Program-made: the position numbers and the translations under genes
Shown: one piece after another, positions 24,832-33,189 of the stretch
Position numbering within the stretch: position 1 is the stretch's first letter
Layout: each line of letters begins with the position of its first letter
Assembly (NCBI RefSeq): GCF_002836355.1
Contig: NZ_PJCA01000029.1
Location: 1-64,000, forward strand
DNA from: Moritella sp. Urea-trap-13
Lineage (GTDB): Bacteria; Pseudomonadota; Gammaproteobacteria; Enterobacterales; Moritellaceae
DNA length: 64,000 nucleotides
Reading direction: 5' to 3'
Notes under the pieces: generated by a model
Told to the model about the DNA's origin: nothing
Seen by the model: the letters and a program-made list of their open reading frames with translations, nothing else
Databases searched by the model: none

Positions 24832-24859
24832 ATAAAGTATAAAGTATAAAGTATAAAAT
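24832..24859 (+). repeat. 7-bp tandem repeat
   Basis: ATAAAGT occurs three times in a row (24832-24852) followed by ATAAAAT. It lies 33 bases before the start of the CMD-family gene, so copy number could affect its promoter or leader. Confidence 0.8.
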
Positions 24860-24892
24860 CATTCTTAATGAAATTATAAAGAGTCAGAATTA

Positions 24893-25393
24893 ATGATGTT
24901 AGACGCCCGTATTGACCAAGAAAACCTGTTAAAAAATATTTTATTAAACACCCCAGGTTTAGATAAAGAAAGCATCATATTTTCGGCATGGGCGGCAGTA
25001 TACACAGTACAAAGTACCTACGTAGAAAATTTGGTAGAAAGCTGGATCGGAAAACCCGCTCAAGAACAAAAGCGAGCTATTTTATTCTCAGTTGCAAGAA
25101 TGGGTGTGACCAATCCTTATTTTGTTTCTCGCCAATATTTGGATGTGAATGCAGGTGGGACATTAGAGGCATTAAATTTTCGTTCTTTTGATGAAATTAA
25201 AGTTGCTAATGAAGCTGCTTATCACTATGCCTGCATTGCGGTATCTGTGATTAATGGCGGGCATATGTGCCTACGTTCACATGCGATGTCACTGCTAAAT
25301 TCTGGTGCTACGGATGAAAATATTGATGCAGTGATGCGCCTTGGTGCAGTATGTCACTCATTAGCAAAGCTTGAATTTTCTTTCGATAAATAA
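24893..25393 (+). CDS. AhpD/carboxymuconolactone decarboxylase-like protein with one active-site cysteine
   Basis: The 166-residue all-helical protein shows the AhpD-like core at its end: ACIAVSVINGGHMCLRSHAMSLLNSGATDENIDAVMRLGAVCHSLAKLE. In AhpD peroxidases this region has CxxCxxxH; here the second Cys and the His remain (C-L-R-S-H) but the first position is Gly. The fold assignment is good; the thiol-disulfide chemistry is doubtful. N-terminal half (LLKNILLNTPGLDKESIIFSAWAAVY) fits the family. The gene is alone, with a weak AAAGAG ribosome site. Confidence 0.75.
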   Translation: MMLDARIDQENLLKNILLNTPGLDKESIIFSAWAAVYTVQSTYVENLVESWIGKPAQEQKRAILFSVARMGVTNPYFVSRQYLDVNAGGTLEALNFRSFDEIKVANEAAYHYACIAVSVINGGHMCLRSHAMSLLNSGATDENIDAVMRLGAVCHSLAKLEFSFDK

Positions 25394-25558
25394 ATGATCT
25401 AGATAAGGCCGATAACGCCATTTCATCTCCTAATTTATGCCTAACGAACACTTCAATCCCTCACATGAGAAAATGTATGGTAAATCGACATGGATACATT
25501 GTGAGTGAGTAACTGCTCCAAGCTACCTTGGGGCAAATTCGGCTTAGAATTATTGTAC

Positions 25559-26425
25559 CTAATTTGATAAATTACCGGTAATTAAATCACGCTGACTTTC
25601 TAACACCGAAATTAAATATTCTTTACAGGCACGCACTCTCGCTGTAGACCGTAACTCAACATGATTCAAAACCCAAATCCCCCAATCCGATGGCGGTATA
25701 TGGACATCTAAACGAACCAATCTAGGTTGGGTATCGCCGATAAAACAAGGTAATTTTGCTAAACCAAAACCGTTAGCCGCGGCAACAGCCATTGAACCTA
25801 CATCATCGACTCGAAGTGATACCTCAGCATCCCTTGCCTGTTGTTTTACCCAATCCGGTCGCTTTTGTTCAGACTGAAAAAGGATCACTTTGGTTTTTGT
25901 TGAGCGATCGTGTAAATGTTCTGGCGAAGCATAGATCCCATGGTGCAATTTCATAATTTCAGTGCCCACAAGATAATCCGGTGGATTAGGTGTCATACGA
26001 ATGGCCAAGTCAGCTTCCATGACAGCTAGATCGACGAGGTTTTTGGTCATGAGTAACTGCATGTCGATGTCTGGAAAACGTTGGCAGAAGTCCCCCATCT
26101 TAGGAATGATAAGGCGATTAGCAAGTTCAAACGCAATAGTCAGCTTTAATGGCCCAGCTAAGGCAGCATCCTGATTGGCAGCTTGCCTATCTATGGTTTG
26201 TACTTTTTCTTCCATTGATACCACTTGTTGGTATAGATTCTCTGCCGCTTGGGTCATCGCGTAACCACTTCGACTCTTATCAAATAGTCGCGTGCCGAGA
26301 CTTAGTTCAAGCGCTTCAATTCTTCTTGCTACAGTAGTGTGTTTGACATTCAGCACCCGACCAGCACCACTAATAGTGCCCTCTCTCGCCAAGGCCAGAA
26401 AATATTTCAAATCATTCCAATTCAT
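25559..26425 (-). CDS. LysR-family transcriptional regulator
   Basis: From the ATG at 26425 (GAGGTG seven bases upstream) the protein is 288 residues; a TTG two codons earlier is also open. It opens MNWNDLKYFLALAREGTISGAGRVLNVKHTTVARRIEALELSLGTRLFDKSRSGYAMT, a typical helix-turn-helix, and has an effector domain with LKLTIAFELANRLIIPKMGDF, VMEADLAIRMTPNPPDYLVG and VAAANGFGLAKLPCFIGD. It is divergent from the phzF-like gene and is its probable regulator. Confidence 0.9.
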   Translation of the reverse strand: MNWNDLKYFLALAREGTISGAGRVLNVKHTTVARRIEALELSLGTRLFDKSRSGYAMTQAAENLYQQVVSMEEKVQTIDRQAANQDAALAGPLKLTIAFELANRLIIPKMGDFCQRFPDIDMQLLMTKNLVDLAVMEADLAIRMTPNPPDYLVGTEIMKLHHGIYASPEHLHDRSTKTKVILFQSEQKRPDWVKQQARDAEVSLRVDDVGSMAVAAANGFGLAKLPCFIGDTQPRLVRLDVHIPPSDWGIWVLNHVELRSTARVRACKEYLISVLESQRDLITGNLSN

Positions 26426-26573
26426 AAACAAGCACCTCAGTGAGTTTTAATTCAGTGTGCATTTATGCACATAGCATGTCAATAATAACTCATTTACTGT
26501 CTTTATTGGGTGACGTAAATTAATTGTGTAACCACTCAAATTAAACTCGAATTAAAATTAAAAGGAACGTCCA

Positions 26574-27416
26574 ATGAATTCACATACATTACAAAAACTA
26601 GCTGCCTTTACTTCCACACCTAAAGGTGGCAATCCAGCAGGCGTATGGATTGGAGACTCATTACCAGAACCAAAAGAGATGCAACGAATAGCAGCCGAAG
26701 TTGGGTTTTCAGAAACGGCTTTTGTCGCGCCGAACAAGGGAAGTAAGCGCACCGTACGTTATTACAGTCCAGAAGCTGAAGTGCCATTCTGCGGACACGC
26801 AACGATAGCAACCGGCGTTGCCTTGGGTAAAAAAGCAGGCAGCGGCATCTATCAATTTGAAACGACGATAGGGACTATTCCAGTTGAGGTTAGCGAGCAT
26901 AACGGTGAAATGAGAGCCGCGCTTACGTCAGTAGAGCCTAAATTTGAATTACCATCGGGCACTTTGCTTCAAGACGCGCTTTCTGCACTGGGCTGGAGCG
27001 TGGATGATTTAGATAGCAGCATTCCACCAGCACGCGCTTTTGGCGGTAATTGGCACTTAGTATTAGCGGTGAAATCAAAACAACGCTTAGATGACTTAAA
27101 CTACGACTTCGACAAGCTTAAACAGATAATGCTCGATGATGATTTAACCACGTTGCAATTGATCTGGCGTGAAAACGATGAACTCATTCACTCTCGTAAT
27201 CCATTTCCGGTTGGCGGTGTCGTCGAGGATTCGGCTACGGGCGCTGCGGCCGTAGCCCTAGGTGGATATTTACGAGAAGCCAACATCATTAATACGCCGC
27301 GGAATATCAATATTCTACAAGGTGAAATAATGGGTTGGCCAAGTCAGTTAAACCTTTCAATTCCGACAGTTGGCGGCATCACAGTGTCTGGTACGGCAGT
27401 GTTTTTGACTGATTAG
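26574..27416 (+). CDS. PhzF-family isomerase-like protein
   Basis: The 280-residue protein has the PhzF fold in two similar halves: LAAFTSTPKGGNPAGVWIGD, EVGFSETAFVAP with the catalytic-type glutamate E47, YYSPEAEVPFCGHATIATGVALG, then GGVVEDSATGAAAVALGGYLRE in the C-terminal half. Family members isomerise or epimerise small acids; phenazine synthesis genes are absent here, so the substrate is unknown. An AAAGGAACG ribosome site precedes the start, and a strong terminator follows at 27455-27516. Confidence 0.9.
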   Translation: MNSHTLQKLAAFTSTPKGGNPAGVWIGDSLPEPKEMQRIAAEVGFSETAFVAPNKGSKRTVRYYSPEAEVPFCGHATIATGVALGKKAGSGIYQFETTIGTIPVEVSEHNGEMRAALTSVEPKFELPSGTLLQDALSALGWSVDDLDSSIPPARAFGGNWHLVLAVKSKQRLDDLNYDFDKLKQIMLDDDLTTLQLIWRENDELIHSRNPFPVGGVVEDSATGAAAVALGGYLREANIINTPRNINILQGEIMGWPSQLNLSIPTVGGITVSGTAVFLTD

Positions 27417-27454
27417 GCGATACTTCGATTAGCGAGATGATTAAAATTAACATT

Positions 27455-27523
27455 AACGTCGCGTTCTGCGAATATTTAAAGCGCCTGCGAGTTAGCATCC
27501 GTAGCAGCGCGACGTTATATTTT
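27455..27523 (+). terminator. Rho-independent terminator after the phzF-like gene
   Basis: AACGTCGCG (27455-27463) pairs with CGCGACGTT (27508-27516), CTGC pairs with GCAG inside, and ATATTTTTTG follows. Confidence 0.8.
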
Positions 27524-27615
27524 TTGCCAATGTCCATATTACGTTTAGGAAATCCATTCACGTGAACATATAGAAGCCTAATTTATTCCAAGTGTTATTT
27601 CTGTAACTCTGTACT

Positions 27616-28524
27616 TCAAGAACTAGACAACCCGAAAATACGGTGACATTCAGGACTATCTAAAAGTCGGATGAGTATGCGATCAACTCCCTCTCCAGTA
27701 CCTTGCAAAGGTTCTTGCAACGGATGTTGACGATACAATTGACCATATGCATTATCTGCAAATTCATCCAGTGGGTGAACTTCTAGCTGGGCTTTATCTT
27801 GCATGTTTTTCAAATGAGAACCTGAAAATTTTAACTTATTAGGTTCCAACCAACCCTCTTTCATAAAGCCAGTCGCTTTACGCTCACAACGACACGGATT
27901 AGCAGGATCAACGAGTCCACATTTATTATGCATGAAACTATGTAAATCTCGACGAGCGCGAGACAATTTCTGCCTAAAATTACCTGCAGTGATAGCTAAT
28001 ATATCTGCTGCAACCGGTGCGCTAGCTTCAAATATATCAGCTAAGATATAAACCATGCGCTGTTCACGGCTAAGGCAAAGTAGCATTCCCAACATACAGC
28101 CCATTTTGGCTTCTTCGACAATCAATGCTCGCTCAGGCTCATGCTCTTTTGTAAGTTCTAATTCATGATCAGTAATGGCATCTAAATCATGTCCATAAGC
28201 TGCAAATCCAGAAAAACCACTTTCTATAGGGCCTCGTTTACTATCAAGAAAACAGTTAGTCACGATTCGGTAAGCCCAAGTTCGAAAAGAGGAACGACCT
28301 TCAAACTGAGCAATTCTGGTGACAATTTTTAATAATGCTTCTTGCGTAATGTCTTGCGCATTTTGTGGATTAAGCACCATACGGACTGCAATATTATATA
28401 TCCACCCTTGATGGCGACGGATCAACATTTCCAAGGCGTCTTTATTTCCAGCGGCAGCTGAACTGGCAAGTTCTGCATCTTTTTGATCGTGATGAATTTC
28501 GGCAGTAAAAGGGTTATATATCAT
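27616..28524 (-). CDS. ECF-type sigma factor with a cysteine-rich C-terminal extension
   Basis: The 302-residue protein has sigma region 2 (ALEMLIRRHQGWIYNIAVRMVLNPQNAQDITQEALLKIVTRI; FEGRSSFRTWAYRIVTNCFLD, residues about 30-95) and region 4 (LSREQRMVYILADIFEASAPVAADILAITAGNFRQKLSRARRDL, about 150-195). Then comes an extension of about 100 residues opening with NKCGLVDPANPCRCERK, a CG..NPCRC pattern known in some ECF groups. No anti-sigma gene adjoins. It overlaps the upstream exported-protein gene by four bases (ATGA), so the two are translationally coupled and likely act together. Confidence 0.87.
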   Translation of the reverse strand: MIYNPFTAEIHHDQKDAELASSAAAGNKDALEMLIRRHQGWIYNIAVRMVLNPQNAQDITQEALLKIVTRIAQFEGRSSFRTWAYRIVTNCFLDSKRGPIESGFSGFAAYGHDLDAITDHELELTKEHEPERALIVEEAKMGCMLGMLLCLSREQRMVYILADIFEASAPVAADILAITAGNFRQKLSRARRDLHSFMHNKCGLVDPANPCRCERKATGFMKEGWLEPNKLKFSGSHLKNMQDKAQLEVHPLDEFADNAYGQLYRQHPLQEPLQGTGEGVDRILIRLLDSPECHRIFGLSSS

Positions 28525-29192
28525 TTCAGTAATCCATTTTGATCATAAACAGTAAAAAAATCAAATAGTGCCATTTCTGCAGTATTTTGGAAAAAAGCTT
28601 GGTGTTCTGGCATCGCCATTATTTTCGCAGCGGTTTCTTCCGCGGCTTGCTGAGATGCCCATGCAATAAAGTCAACATAGCCCCCATTGGTCTTCACTGA
28701 GGATAATGCCATACCAGTATAAAAGCTTGAACTATTTTGTAATTCCAAATAAACACCCGGTCGTGATTGTTCCTGTATTGTAATGTCTTTCACCGAATAA
28801 GCAGCCAATTCAATGACAGCTCCAGACTGGATAAACTGATCCAATTCAGTTTTTGATGATGTAGATTGAAAATAACCAAAAACCTTTAATTCACTAGCCC
28901 CACCTAAAAAGGAATTCCCCACAGATTTAGCCGTTCTAGTAACGTTAGTGCCTTCCCATAAACTAATGTCAGCAAATAGATCTGGTTCTGTCATCGACCG
29001 TAAATGAATACTGCTGATAAATCCGGGCATAGCTTTAACGTCTTGCATCACATCGTTCAACAATACCGGATGTAGTTTTGGCTGCTTAACCCGATAGATA
29101 GCAACTTCAACAAACGGAAATACTTGTGGTGCAGCCACTGCGGTGCCTGTAGCAACTAGAGATATACCCATCATGGCGATAGTCTTTTTCAT
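28521..29192 (-). CDS. Exported protein with two dimeric alpha/beta-barrel-like domains
   Basis: The 223-residue product begins with a signal peptide (MKKTIAMMGISLVATGTAVAA). The mature part looks like two ABM/EthD-type ferredoxin-like repeats: FVEVAIYRVKQPKLHPVLLNDVMQDVKAMPGFISSIHLRSMTEPDLFADISLWEG, and later VIELAAYSVKD...GGYVDFIAWASQQAAEETAAKIMAMPEHQAFF. It is read into the ECF sigma gene through an ATGA overlap. An exported sensor or enzyme paired with a sigma factor is suggested by the coupling; neither role is shown by sequence. Confidence 0.75.
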   Translation of the reverse strand: MKKTIAMMGISLVATGTAVAAPQVFPFVEVAIYRVKQPKLHPVLLNDVMQDVKAMPGFISSIHLRSMTEPDLFADISLWEGTNVTRTAKSVGNSFLGGASELKVFGYFQSTSSKTELDQFIQSGAVIELAAYSVKDITIQEQSRPGVYLELQNSSSFYTGMALSSVKTNGGYVDFIAWASQQAAEETAAKIMAMPEHQAFFQNTAEMALFDFFTVYDQNGLLK

Positions 29193-29430
29193 TGTTTTAC
29201 CCTATGTGTTTTTTATAATTTCCTGCCAAATGCAGGTTTCATAGAGTTAGACGTAGCCGTTCAGTCAGCTGTTACAGTTTGCAGGTAATTTTATGCATTT
29301 TTTGTTGGTATTTATCTTTTCTACATCGCCCTAAAGTCTCAATGTCTCTTAATTCGGCTTTCACGTACTTTACATATCTACAAATTTTGTATATTGTGAA
29401 GTTCAATTTATTCACCAGAGTTTAATAGAT

Positions 29431-30036
29431 ATGAATATTTTCGACACTGAAAATACCCACGATTTAATCCTGCACGCTGCAATGAATAGGTTTTCACATT
29501 ACGGCTATAAACGTACATCTCTAGAGGATATTGCCAACGACGCAAATTTATCTAGGCCAACGATATATGCGCATTTTAAGAATAAAAAAGCGCTGCTTCG
29601 AGCGGTATCTGAAGGCATACATAATACGACGATAGCCAATATAGAAATCGCTCTTTGCTCTGACCAAAAGGTAGAACAACGCCTACTAAATTGTTTTTTA
29701 GCTTGGACTGAACCTTATAGAAGTATACTTTTTGGTTCACCTCATGGCGCTGAATTGATTGGTGAAAATGGCACTCTAGCAAACGATATTTCTGTACTAG
29801 CCTGTGAAACGTTCGATAAATTATTAACCAAGGTGTTAGTAGATTTACAAAAATCGGGTTCTATCAACCTGACTTTAATTAATCTGACGCCTTCTCAAGC
29901 CGCTGAATTTATGATTGCGTCTCTAAACGGCATCTCTTTCGTTAATGCGAATGAGAGTACCCATAAACAATATTTGCAGACTCTTATTAGTCTATTTTTA
30001 AACGGTTGCAGTACCAACATAGGAATGAAGAAATGA
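29431..30036 (+). CDS. TetR-family transcriptional regulator
   Basis: The 201-residue protein has the TetR helix-turn-helix (ILHAAMNRFSHYGYKRTSLEDIANDANLSRPTIYAHFKNKKALLRAVSEG, residues 10-60) and a divergent helical ligand domain. It overlaps the next membrane-protein gene by four bases (ATGA), so it is the first gene of a three-gene operon and probably autoregulates it. Divergent from the exported-protein/sigma pair. Confidence 0.9.
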   Translation: MNIFDTENTHDLILHAAMNRFSHYGYKRTSLEDIANDANLSRPTIYAHFKNKKALLRAVSEGIHNTTIANIEIALCSDQKVEQRLLNCFLAWTEPYRSILFGSPHGAELIGENGTLANDISVLACETFDKLLTKVLVDLQKSGSINLTLINLTPSQAAEFMIASLNGISFVNANESTHKQYLQTLISLFLNGCSTNIGMKK

Positions 30037-30407
30037 TCTCAACTCACATTGACCTTATATTGCTACTAAGTGGTCTAATAACATCAAGTTTAATCATACA
30101 GGTTGTCGCACCTCGTTACGCACTTAAAGCTTTTTATGGCCTAACGGTAGACAGCGAGATATCATTATTTCTGGCCCGCGCCGGTGGCCTGCCCATAGCA
30201 ACAATCGGCTCTTTAATGATTTGGGCCTCATTCAATGATGCAATACAACTACCTATCATTATCGCTGCCCTAATTAGCAAAACATTATTTATTACGCTCA
30301 TTGTTTTTAACTGGAAAGTAACTGGAAAGGGATATGCGTTAACAATAGCAATCGACTCACTTGTGGTCCTGTTATTAAGCCTATATTTGTTAGGGGTATG
30401 GTCGTGA
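30033..30407 (+). CDS. Small four-helix membrane protein
   Basis: From the ATG overlapping the TetR stop, 124 residues with four hydrophobic segments (IDLILLLSGLITSSLIIQVVAP; ARAGGLPIATIGSLMIWAS; PIIIAALISKTLFITLIVFNW; IDSLVVLLLSLYLLGVW). I do not recognise a named family with confidence; the pattern of R/G between helices 1 and 2 is common in short redox-linked membrane proteins. Cotranscribed with TetR and the DUF1772-like gene. Confidence 0.72.
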   Translation: MISTHIDLILLLSGLITSSLIIQVVAPRYALKAFYGLTVDSEISLFLARAGGLPIATIGSLMIWASFNDAIQLPIIIAALISKTLFITLIVFNWKVTGKGYALTIAIDSLVVLLLSLYLLGVWS

Positions 30408-30850
30408 TTTATTTAGAGTTCATATCTATAATGGCAACAGGTCTATTAGCTGGCGCACTATTAACCGAAGCTTGCATCCTCGTTCCATACTGGCAAAAAA
30501 TGCCAGCAAAAACATTCTTACGTCTTCACCACAAGATGGCTCCAAGTTTGTTCCGGTATTTCGCACCACTCACCGTTATTGGCACATTGTTGCCAATTAT
30601 CACTTTTATCTTCGTATATAGTACTAGTAAAGCAAGTTGGCCTGCATGGTTACTCAGTGCAATATGCGCAGTATGTCTGCTGAGCTTCTACCTGTTGTTT
30701 TTTCGTCAAGCTAACAACAGGTTTTCAACGACAACAGATCCAGAAATAGCAGCAAAAACACTAGCAGCATGGGCTAAAGTCCACATGATTCGAACCTTGA
30801 TCGCTATTGTTGGATTTTCTGCTGCAATTTGGGGAGGTATGCCCATCTAA
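30398..30850 (+). CDS. DUF1772-like membrane protein
   Basis: The 150-residue protein has four membrane segments (ISIMATGLLAGALLTEACILVPYW; FRYFAPLTVIGTLLPIITFIFVY; AWLLSAICAVCLLSFYLLFF; MIRTLIAIVGFSAAIWGG) and the DUF1772 (anthrone-oxygenase-like) arrangement with LRLHHKMAPSLFRYFAPL and a W-AKVHMIRT segment before the last helix. It overlaps the preceding gene by ten bases. Last gene of the TetR operon; a terminator-like hairpin lies at 30987-31016. Confidence 0.72.
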   Translation: MVVIYLEFISIMATGLLAGALLTEACILVPYWQKMPAKTFLRLHHKMAPSLFRYFAPLTVIGTLLPIITFIFVYSTSKASWPAWLLSAICAVCLLSFYLLFFRQANNRFSTTTDPEIAAKTLAAWAKVHMIRTLIAIVGFSAAIWGGMPI

Positions 30851-30986
30851 TTGAACATTCAGGATATTCGTAAATTGATCGTATTATCAATACTCCCCGA
30901 TCCCAACCTTCATAGGGTTGACCGCGTTCTGCATCCTTACGACACAGGATATATTTTGCAAACTGTGATTAGAATGATAGAACACA

Positions 30987-31016
30987 AACGCCCAAGGTTA
31001 TTAGCTTTGGGCGTTT
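30987..31016 (+). terminator. Terminator hairpin shared in sequence with 18657-18687
   Basis: AACGCCCAAG and CTTTGGGCGTT pair around GTTATTAG; TTCTTCT follows. Arms and loop are nearly those of the hairpin at 18657-18687, so the two have a common origin or a shared terminator style. Confidence 0.7.
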
Positions 31017-31089
31017 CTTCTAGCAGAGTCGGTTATGACCAACCCAGACTTATCATTGCATGTTTAAAATCAAAATAACTAGCTAATCT

Positions 31090-31503
31090 TTAGAAGCCAT
31101 TAGGATTATCAATAATATAAAGCCAACCACCATCAGTATATTTCATCACCTCAAGTGCCATTCCGCTTTGTACATTAGGAATCTCCCAGTCGGAACGGAT
31201 AAGAGCGGTATCACCATTGATGTGAATAGATGTACCGTGCGTAACTATTTCCACGTCTCCTTGCATATAACCTTTTAAGCTCTGCTTGATAGCTTCTTTA
31301 CCTTTAGCTAGGTTACCTTCAACGTCTAAAACGAATACTGCATCTTCATGGAATAACGTACCTAGCCCAGTAATATCTTTATTGGCAAAATACTCTGAAA
31401 ATAACTGGTGTAACTCGCTCGGTGTTTGCGGTTTTTCGTAATCTATTGCTGCATTAGCTAAAAAAGATAAAGTGCTTAAAATGACTAACAATACTGCTTT
31501 CAT
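31090..31503 (-). CDS. SnoaL/NTF2-like exported protein
   Basis: The 137-residue protein has a signal peptide (MKAVLLVILSTLSFLANAA) and the NTF2-like cone fold: LHQLFSEYFANKDITGLGTLFHEDAVFVLDVEGNLAKGKEAIKQSLKGYM, then VTHGTSIHINGDTALIRSDWEI and GGWLYIIDNPNGF. Such proteins bind or convert small molecules; no catalytic residue set stands out. Divergent from an HxlR regulator 165 bases away, which likely controls it. Confidence 0.85.
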   Translation of the reverse strand: MKAVLLVILSTLSFLANAAIDYEKPQTPSELHQLFSEYFANKDITGLGTLFHEDAVFVLDVEGNLAKGKEAIKQSLKGYMQGDVEIVTHGTSIHINGDTALIRSDWEIPNVQSGMALEVMKYTDGGWLYIIDNPNGF

Positions 31504-31668
31504 AATATGTCCTTCGTTTCAATGTTCTGTGGCGATGAAGTGATCATACTGAAGTAAGTTTCCAAAAGAAATTAGGTACCAAAAAGTAACTAGTTACTTC
31601 CTAGTAACCGGTACGATTATGGTAATTTGATACATGTTCGATATAATAAAAAAAATGAGGGAGATAAC

Positions 31669-31998
31669 ATGAGTGAACAAGGGAAACAGCCTGAAGATTA
31701 TTGTAGTGCTGATAAATACTTAACATTGGTCTCTACAAAGTGGACGGCTCATATTGTTTGGTTAGTTGGTCAGCATCAAGAAATTCGTTTCGGGCAAATA
31801 CGAAAGCAGCTAGCTCTAATTTCTAGCAAAGTGCTCAGTGAGCGATTAAAACTGTTGAAGGAAGAAGGTTTTGTTTGGCGAAGACAAGAAGAAACGGTTC
31901 CTGTTACTGTGTATTACGGGTTAACGCCAAAAGGGAAAGAGCTTGCTGAAATTGTCGATATTATCGTCAGAAAATCTGATGACTGGGACAAGTCTTGA
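31669..31998 (+). CDS. HxlR-family transcriptional regulator
   Basis: From the ATG at 31669 (GAGGGAG upstream) the protein is 109 residues. It has the HxlR winged helix: KYLTLVSTKWTAHIVWLVGQHQEIRFGQIRKQLALISSKVLSERLKLLKEEGFVWRRQEETVPVTVYYGLTPKGKEL. A cysteine near residue 11 (DYCSADKYL) sits where redox- or electrophile-sensing HxlR proteins keep one. Likely regulates the divergent SnoaL-like gene. Confidence 0.88.
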   Translation: MSEQGKQPEDYCSADKYLTLVSTKWTAHIVWLVGQHQEIRFGQIRKQLALISSKVLSERLKLLKEEGFVWRRQEETVPVTVYYGLTPKGKELAEIVDIIVRKSDDWDKS

Positions 31999-32114
31999 CT
32001 CATGCCGATTTGTCCTTAACTTTACAATGTAAAAACAAACAATGGCAAAGGAAATATACCTATCAGCCGCACTATTTTGTACACTGTTAACCTATTTAAA
32101 TTCATGGATCAGAT

Positions 32115-33140
32115 ATGAGTATACCCGTAGACGTTTTACAGGCCGTCGCCAACGCGATGAAAGCAGAACGTGTTGTCAGCGCTCAACTGATCCAACCGTT
32201 ATGGGGCGGATACGGCGAGCTTTTTCGTACCATGTTAAGCGGTAGTCAGCATACTTCGGTGATAGTGAAACACATTAAATTACCCCAACCAAAGGTGCAC
32301 CCGCGTGGTTGGAATACGCCACTATCCCATCAGCGAAAGTTAAAATCATATCAGGTGGAATTACATTGGTATCAGCATTACGCCAATCACTGTTTGGCGC
32401 AATGCCCTGTCCCTAAGTGTCTGTATGTTGAAGAACAGGATGATGAGATATTACTCATCATGGAAGATTTAGCCACGCTAGGATTTACACAAACATTCAC
32501 CAGTGTTGAGCCTAAATCAATTCTGTATAAACAGGCGTCTCATAAACAAATAGAAGCGTGCTTGTCTTGGTTAGCTTATTTCCATGCTCAGCACTTAGCG
32601 ATTGAACCCGATGGTCTGTGGGAATGCGGCAGCTACTGGCACCTCGCCACCCGTCCTGACGAGCTAGAAAAACTAACCGATATGCCATTGCAGCAAGCCG
32701 CTGAACGAATAGATAAAACATTACAGCAATGCCAGTTTCAAACACTTATTCATGGTGACGCTAAGTTAGCTAACTTCTGCTTTTCAACTACTAGCGATCG
32801 CGTAGCTGGTGTTGATTTTCAATATGTCGGCAAAGGCTGCGGCATGAAAGACGTGATTTTATTACTCAGTAGCTGCGTGCCGCATCAACAGTGCGAGCAA
32901 GATGTACCTGAGCTGCTCAATTATTACTTTGGACAATTACACCAAGCACTATCAGAGCTGCAACCACATATTGACCCGCAAGCAGTAGAAGATGTATGGC
33001 GACCACTTTATAGTCTGGCTTGGGCTGATTTTCAACGCTTTATGAAAGGTTGGAGTCCCACGCACTGGAAGATCAACAGCTACACCGAAGCGCTGACTCA
33101 GCAGGCACTGTTACTGTTAAAAACAGCGCAGTTAAACTAG
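32115..33140 (+). CDS. Phosphotransferase, ecdysteroid-kinase-like / APH fold
   Basis: The 341-residue protein has the kinase C-lobe motifs LIHGDAKLANFCFSTTSDRVAGVDFQYVGKGCGMKDVILLLSSC, giving the catalytic HGD, the Asn, and a DF-like VDFQ metal site near residues 215-240. The EcKinase-type VGKGCGMKDV replaces the usual DPA. The N-lobe is recognisable at SQHTSVIVKHI and HYANHCLAQCPVPKCLYVEEQDDEILLIMEDL. The phosphate acceptor is unknown. Cotranscribed with an inositol-phosphatase-like gene 49 bases downstream, suggesting phosphorylation and dephosphorylation of related metabolites. Confidence 0.82.
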   Translation: MSIPVDVLQAVANAMKAERVVSAQLIQPLWGGYGELFRTMLSGSQHTSVIVKHIKLPQPKVHPRGWNTPLSHQRKLKSYQVELHWYQHYANHCLAQCPVPKCLYVEEQDDEILLIMEDLATLGFTQTFTSVEPKSILYKQASHKQIEACLSWLAYFHAQHLAIEPDGLWECGSYWHLATRPDELEKLTDMPLQQAAERIDKTLQQCQFQTLIHGDAKLANFCFSTTSDRVAGVDFQYVGKGCGMKDVILLLSSCVPHQQCEQDVPELLNYYFGQLHQALSELQPHIDPQAVEDVWRPLYSLAWADFQRFMKGWSPTHWKINSYTEALTQQALLLLKTAQLN

Positions 33141-33189
33141 TACCGTAAACAGTACAATTAAACTCAGCTGAACAAGGTAAATAGAGATA

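Noticed and set aside
27455-27516. Possible integron attC site
   Set aside because: The inverted arms and T run fit a terminator, and the GTTRRRY/RYYYAAC core pattern is not met.
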